Assembly: GCA_028565715.1 (NCBI GenBank)
Contig: JAOXYC010196353.1
Location: 1 to 11,873, forward strand
Source of the DNA: Phoronis pallida
Taxonomy: Eukaryota; Phoronida; Phoronidae
Reading direction: 5' to 3'
Length of the DNA stretch: 11,873 nt
Shown here: in pieces, positions 9,901-11,873 of the stretch
How positions within the stretch are numbered: the stretch's first letter is position 1
How the letters are laid out: the number at the start of each line of letters is the position of its first letter
Notes under the pieces: generated by a model
What the model saw: only the letters and a program-made list of their open reading frames with translations
Told to the model about the DNA's origin: nothing
Databases searched by the model: none
Translations under genes and position numbers: made by a program

Positions 9901-10931
9901 GTTGATCTGAAATCTTTTTTATTAAAATATTCAGGCCCTGCTGTCAGGAGGCAGGTTATTTCCTAGTTTCAACATGGCATCCATCACAGTCTACTAACAT
10001 GGTGATAACTATTAACATAACGCTGACAGCTAATTATAAATTATAGACAGTCTCAAATTAACATCATGTTTCTAAATAAATGTTCAAAGTATATTAGACT
10101 TTGTTATTAGTGATGTGCAGTTACAACATTGTTGTGACTTGATTTTATATTTTTGTGTCTACATTTATTATTATCTTATTCTAGCTCAAAAGATATGGTA
10201 ATTTTTATTTTCAATTTGAAAGCAATAGCCTGTTTTGACAGCTAAGGACATGTTGACTGATATTTTGACACGGTTGATAAAAACGGTTTAAAAGATGGAA
10301 ATCTGGTATAATCCAATATTTAATATTGTCAGAGCTAAAATCCCATACAGTTTCGCCACACTTGGCTTGATCACTGCCCACAGTGATCAAGCCTTGTGGC
10401 AAAACTGTATGGGATTTTAGCTCTGACAATTGAATTTATGACTGGATTTCCGTTTTTATCAACCGTATTATGTTTCCGGTAACGGCTATTCTGATTTTAA
10501 TCTATATTTGGATAGATATTTAATGAATTCTTTTTGATCACCCCCTTACTGTTGGTTTTAAAAAAAATTATTATTTTTAAATTAAATGCTTGTAAATTAG
10601 TTTTTTTCAATGGAATAATGAAAACAAATATTTTCCTCCAAGAGCAAAAGTGAGACTTACAGGTTAAGCCCAGATAATGCTTTTTTTGGCTAAGGTGTCT
10701 TGTTAAATTATGTAATAAATTCATTTAAGAATAAAGAATACTTACAAGTTTCAAAAGAACATGGTGATGTAAACAACATCCCAAAATTCCAATGAACGCT
10801 GAGAGCAGGATGAAGACACCGACAAGAATGAGAATAATGGCGGGTGTGGACACAAACTGGTTGACTTCATCATATTCGTGTCGGATCACTTCAGCCCAAA
10901 CTCCAATGATAAGCAGAATAGCACCAATTAC
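3888..10931 (-). CDS. TspanC8-like tetraspanin, partial (exons 2-7; first exon outside window)
   Basis: A four-pass membrane scaffold protein, spliced from 10931-10746, 8166-8092, 6081-5986, 5625-5470, 4855-4733 and 3962-3888. All introns are phase 0 with GT-AG ends, giving 236 residues plus TAA. In the joined protein, residues 1-12 finish TM1, 13-29 are the small outer loop, 30-52 TM2, 53-61 the cytosolic loop, 62-84 TM3, about 85-197 the large outer loop and about 198-225 TM4. The large loop has CCG (122-124), Cys139, Cys149, SCC (154-156), Cys164 and Cys186. That makes eight cysteines, the hallmark of TspanC8 proteins, which in studied animals escort ADAM10. The stretch around GGCVLGFAIPQ resembles the Tspan33 TM4 from memory. 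No N-x-S/T site is seen in the large loop. The start codon and first TM1 half are not in the window. Tetraspanin identity is nearly certain; the TspanC8 subgroup is likely. Confidence 0.93.
4083..4140 (-). mobile_element. tRNA-derived SINE fragment (minus strand)
   Basis: Reading the minus strand, GAGACCCGGGTTCGATTCCC includes the exact B box GGTTCGATTCC (4112-4102). The segment continues GTCAGGTTCTGAATGTTT. The same order of sequence recurs on the plus strand at about 9651-9690 with few changes, so both belong to one family. The 5' half (D arm) is not recognisable. The anticodon region appears to carry extra bases (CTATCATGTAAATAGGAGACC) relative to the other copy. Confidence 0.65.
4383..4645. 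mobile_element. TTAA-bounded foldback MITE
   Basis: Two 75-nt inverted arms (4383-4457 and 4571-4645) match at 73 of 75 positions by eye. Both begin TTAAAGGACAGGACAACC from the outside. The element ends exactly in TTAA on both sides. The 113-base centre is A+T-rich and non-coding. Known TTAA-targeting superfamilies include Kolobok and piggyBac, and TTAAAGG termini recall the Kolobok-type T2 MITEs of frogs. That assignment is inferred from termini only. It lies in the last tetraspanin intron. Confidence 0.88.
4733..4855 (-). CDS. Tetraspanin exon 6: end of large loop and start of TM4
   Basis: This exon is 123 bases (41 codons), phase 0. The acceptor is GTTTCAG and the donor GTTAGT. It encodes SLREEQAEKMYSEGC, with the family's Glu-Gly-Cys motif supplying the eighth loop cysteine. 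Next comes the amphipathic helix SDKFKMWVEDNLDVL, and then GGCVLGFAIPQ, the first part of TM4. GG-x-x-LG-x-AIPQ is close to what I recall for Tspan33. The donor falls inside TM4, a position shared by many tetraspanin genes. Confidence 0.94.
4856..5469 (-). other. Tetraspanin intron between exons 5 and 6
   Basis: 614 bases, with donor GTAAGC and acceptor GTTTCAG. The part at about 5030-5170 is a little richer in G+C. The open frame on the plus strand at 4930-5163 has no recognisable motif and is taken as non-coding. Confidence 0.85.
5470..5625 (-). CDS. Tetraspanin exon 5: CCG and PxSCC core of the large extracellular loop
   Basis: This exon is 156 bases (52 codons), phase 0. The acceptor is TTATTGTAG and the donor GTAAGC. 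It starts LKCCGFRSYRDWDQNKYYKC and includes KCSVPRSCCKDQSEDC. It supplies seven of the eight loop cysteines, at exon residues 3, 4, 20, 30, 36, 37 and 45. The CCG triplet and P-R-S-C-C define the tetraspanin fold. The order CCG, then Tyr-x-Asp-Trp, then Asn-x-Tyr-x-x-Cys, then Cys-x-Val-Pro-x-Ser-Cys-Cys, is the TspanC8 arrangement as I remember it for Tspan33, 5 and 14. The first codon is TTG encoding Leu; it is an exon boundary, not a start codon. Confidence 0.95.
5626..5985 (-). other. Tetraspanin intron between exons 4 and 5
   Basis: 360 bases, the shortest intron of the gene, with donor GTATG and acceptor TTATTGTAG. No repeat recognised. Confidence 0.85.
5986..6081 (-). CDS. Tetraspanin exon 4: first helices of the large extracellular loop
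   Basis: This exon is 96 bases (32 codons), phase 0. The acceptor is TTATTATAG and the donor GTATG. It encodes GAALITSNLESSVKGYND and then KDDITRAMDSLQSN. This is the membrane-proximal helical part of the large loop, between TM3 and the CCG motif. The pattern of an amphipathic helix, a Tyr-Asn turn and a second helix ending in a Leu-Gln pair fits the family. It has no cysteine, as expected for this segment. It joins in frame to LKCCG in the next exon. Confidence 0.9.
6082..8091 (-). other. Tetraspanin intron between exons 3 and 4
   Basis: 2010 bases, with donor GTGAGT and acceptor TTATTATAG. It contains the inverted repeat at 6681-6826. A G+C-richer spot near 6160-6230 includes CAGTGGCGCCCTC. 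The rest, including 6830-8090, is A+T-rich with nothing I can identify. Confidence 0.85.
6681..6826. repeat. Decayed inverted-repeat element (MITE-like)
   Basis: The inner arms at 6731-6751 and 6765-6785 pair at 20 of 21 positions around a 13-nt loop. Outside them the pairing continues with more mismatches: TGATTCTTA (6686-6694) against TAAGAATCA (6813-6821), and ATGGGAAGTACTA against the complement of the 6795-6809 region. The whole is about 146 bases. The termini are not sharp and no target duplication is evident, so the class is unassigned. Confidence 0.65.
8092..8166 (-). CDS. Tetraspanin exon 3: TM3
   Basis: This exon is 75 bases (25 codons), phase 0 at both ends. The acceptor is TTTTTCAG and the donor GTGAGT. 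It encodes FFAGIILMFILQIVVGILAF followed by VYREE. This is a textbook tetraspanin third transmembrane segment, ending in the family's ILAFVYR-type sequence. A stand-alone 75-base TM3 exon is typical of tetraspanin genes. The glutamine in the middle of the helix (FILQIVVG) matches the polar residue usually found at this place in TM3. The exon is far too short to be noticed as an ORF and was found by joining frames across introns. Confidence 0.93.
8229..8579. mobile_element. TTAA-bounded palindromic MITE
   Basis: Both ends read TTAAAGATACTGTCTCCT from the outside, starting at TTAA 8229-8232 and TTAA 8576-8579. Arms of about 170 bases are inverted copies. Over the outer ~130 bases I count about nine substitutions and one single-base indel by eye. 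The centre is a perfect 26-nt palindrome (8391-8416, around CTGCAG). Just left of it, GCTTTTTGGA is duplicated in tandem. There is no coding capacity, so movement would need a transposase from elsewhere. The left end lies only about 60 bases upstream of the exon 3 acceptor. Confidence 0.9.
9620..9690 (+). mobile_element. tRNA-derived SINE fragment (plus strand)
   Basis: TGGTAGAG resembles the end of a D arm. An anticodon-like stem follows (TCTGA...TCAGG, five pairs around a 7-nt loop), and then GGTTCGATTCC (9659-9669), an exact B box. The loop would present AGC, but U33 is missing and the acceptor ends do not pair, so this is not a functional tRNA. The sequence after the B box (TGATCAGTTCCGAATGTTT) matches the minus-strand copy near 4083-4102. 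Confidence 0.7.
10270..10466. repeat. Long near-perfect hairpin (foldback element)
   Basis: The core arms at 10325-10376 and 10381-10430 are almost fully complementary around a 4-nt loop (CCCA). There is one small internal bulge (CTT opposite A) and one other mismatch (C/A). Outside the core the pairing loosens but resumes at the ends: ACGGTTGATAAAAACGG (10270-10286) is the exact complement of 10450-10466. The left arm has an extra TTTAAAAGATGG. It is probably a MITE-like foldback. A transcript of the intron could form a long double-stranded RNA stem. Confidence 0.85.
10746..10931 (-). CDS. Tetraspanin exon 2: end of TM1, small extracellular loop, TM2, cytosolic loop
   Basis: This exon is 186 bases (62 codons), phase 0 at both ends. 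The acceptor reads TTTTGTCAG and the donor GTAAG. It starts VIGAILLIIGVWAEV, the second half of TM1, at the point where tetraspanin genes commonly have their first intron. The short outer loop IRHEYDEVNQFVSTP follows, then TM2 (AIILILVGVFILLSAFIGIL). The cytosolic turn is GCCLHHHVLLKL. The family usually has an Arg-Glu-Asn-x-Cys-Leu-Leu pattern here, and the exon instead has LHHHVLL at the same spacing. Cys52 and Cys53 after TM2 could be palmitoylated, as in many tetraspanins. The exon continues open upstream of the acceptor to a Met at about 10985, but that extension crosses the acceptor and does not look like a tetraspanin N-terminus. Confidence 0.93.
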
Positions 10932-10982
10932 CTGACAAAACAACAAATTTGCTATAAAAAATATGAAATAATTGCATAGTAT

Positions 10983-11370
10983 CAAGAACTTATCACATAG
11001 AATCTATGACTCGTGCTTGATCTATCGCCCCAGATTAGAGCTTTCATAATCCACCGTAGATGGCACGCATTGAATTTACGGCAATCTGATTGGCCCAGAC
11101 GGCAATGCGCCACCAAGTGTCGCTGAAATGAACTGCTAGATTAGTACACAGATAAAGTGCGACCCAACACGAAGGTGATATATCGATTTATTGCGAAGTA
11201 ACTAATTTAACGATCAACGATTGTAATGAAACTTTCAGCTAGATTAAACAAGTGGTCGAACTGTAATTAAATGCTAAAAAACCCCAGAGTTGTGCTTTAT
11301 TTTTAAAAATATCGTCAATTTTAGCGTAGCGCGGCCGGCGCAGTTGAAGATTCTCATTGATAAGTTCTTG
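10983..11370. mobile_element. Candidate non-autonomous DNA transposon with 4-bp GTAT duplications
   Basis: The terminal inverted repeats are 23 nt each (10983-11005 and 11348-11370). Both read CAAGAACTTATCA and then AGAATCT from the outside, matching at 20 of 23 positions. The bases just outside are GTAT on both sides (10979-10982 and 11371-11374). The 388-bp interior is richer in G+C and CpG than the flanks and has no transposase-like ORF. It lies in the intron upstream of exon 2, with its end about 52 bases from that exon's acceptor. The superfamily cannot be assigned. Confidence 0.75.
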
Positions 11371-11374
11371 GTAT

Positions 11375-11873
11375 AATCCAATTCAATAATTGAACTACCA
11401 ACTTTTTCTTCAAGAATCCTTCAAGTTTAACAATTCATACCTTAACTTACATATGAAACAAGGAAAGTGTCCCCATTTACACAAGATGCTTTAAATACAG
11501 TTGCCAAATGCTCATGAAAATATTTGATTTTGAAAATTGCAAGAAGAATGGCTAGATGTAGATTTAGAATAACATGGCTGGAATTTCATCAATCAATGCT
11601 CTCTTGAAATAGGGAAGCACTACATGACATGAGGTACAATTAAAAAACAATATTTTCATAAAATACAAGTAATTTCCAAAGGTCTGGCTAATATAAATAC
11701 AATCAGTCATTATTGTTTTCATGAACATTCATTCTTTGAAAACCAGGAATTATCTGAATCATTCTTGCTTTTTTTGTTATGTTATGAATTGGCATTTTTT
11801 AAAGGTACACACATCCGTGGTTAACATAGGTTTAAACAAGCGCGTCTGGCTTGCATTTTTTGGCTTGATTCAC
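11375..11873. other. Part of the first tetraspanin intron or 5' flank; no exon found
   Basis: I looked on the minus strand for a first exon of the type Met...Lys-Tyr-x-Leu-Phe-x-x-Asn-x-Leu-Phe-Trp followed by a donor and found none. The sequence is A+T-rich. TTAAAGGTACACACATCC at 11799-11816 near the window edge resembles the end of a TTAA-type element but cannot be tested here. Confidence 0.4.

Larger units (their letters stand above)
8167..10745 (-). other. Tetraspanin intron between exons 2 and 3
   Basis: 2579 bases, the longest visible intron, with donor GTAAG and acceptor TTTTTCAG. It holds the TTAA element 8229-8579, a tRNA-derived fragment at about 9620-9685 and the long hairpin 10270-10466. 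Bases 8580-9600 and 9700-10260 show nothing recognisable. A small plus-strand ORF at 9076-9276 has no known motif. Confidence 0.85.

Noticed and set aside
10725-10985. Reading the ORF upstream of exon 2 as the true N-terminus (Met near 10985)
   Set aside because: The residues upstream of VIGAILL do not match a tetraspanin N-terminus. A good TTTTGTCAG acceptor sits exactly where the family has its intron, and the Met codon overlaps the boundary of the candidate transposon.
10313-11384. Shared 14-mer TGGTATAATCCAAT at about 10313 and 11369
   Set aside because: A single short match in A+T-rich sequence with no extension; chance is plausible.
11799-11816. TTAAAGGTACACACATCC at the window edge as the start of a further TTAA element
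   Set aside because: The other end would be outside the window, and TTAAAGG occurs several times by itself (for example near 5957 and 9445).
1-11873. CRISPR array, bacterial operon, phage or defence system
   Set aside because: No regularly spaced repeats, no long prokaryotic ORFs, and a clear intron-exon structure throughout.

Overview
This looks like nuclear DNA from an invertebrate animal. It is A+T-rich, with short exons separated by long introns carrying GT-AG signals. It also carries tRNA-derived SINE sequence and several non-autonomous inverted-repeat elements. No prokaryotic operon, ribosome-binding site or long ORF is present. I cannot name the species. The repeat types fit lophotrochozoans or invertebrate deuterostomes, but that is a guess from general appearance.

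The one clear gene is a tetraspanin on the minus strand. Six consecutive coding exons can be joined, all in phase 0: 10931-10746, 8166-8092, 6081-5986, 5625-5470, 4855-4733 and 3962-3888. They encode 236 residues plus a stop codon. The exon for the N-terminus and the first half of TM1 is missing and probably lies beyond base 11873. The protein has the rest of TM1, a small loop, TM2, TM3, a large extracellular loop with CCG, PxSCC and a total of eight cysteines, and TM4. Eight loop cysteines and the sequence around TM4 point to the TspanC8 group (Tspan5/10/14/15/17/33), whose known members control trafficking of the protease ADAM10. An odd feature is three consecutive histidines where the cytosolic TM2-TM3 loop normally has a polar Glu-Asn-x-Cys motif.

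Layout from left to right: 1-1170 is intergenic, with a 38-bp tandem duplication and a slightly G+C-richer block. A tRNA-derived SINE with pol III boxes lies at about 1178-1475. Bases 1476-3520 are A+T-rich and gene-free, with an A19 tract and a degraded relative of the 8229-8579 element. The 3'UTR (about 3510-3887) and the six exons follow. The introns hold two TTAA-bounded foldback elements (4383-4645 and 8229-8579), two fossils of one tRNA-derived family (about 4083-4140 minus, about 9620-9685 plus), an older inverted repeat (6681-6826) and a near-perfect long hairpin (10270-10466). A 388-bp element with 23-nt inverted termini and GTAT direct repeats (10983-11370) sits just upstream of the first visible exon.

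In short, the window is one ordinary housekeeping-style gene whose introns have been colonised by at least five small mobile-element types. The items most worth follow-up are the modified cytosolic loop of the tetraspanin, the GTAT-flanked element, the TTAA foldback families and the long intronic hairpin. I see no evidence for a new multi-gene system.
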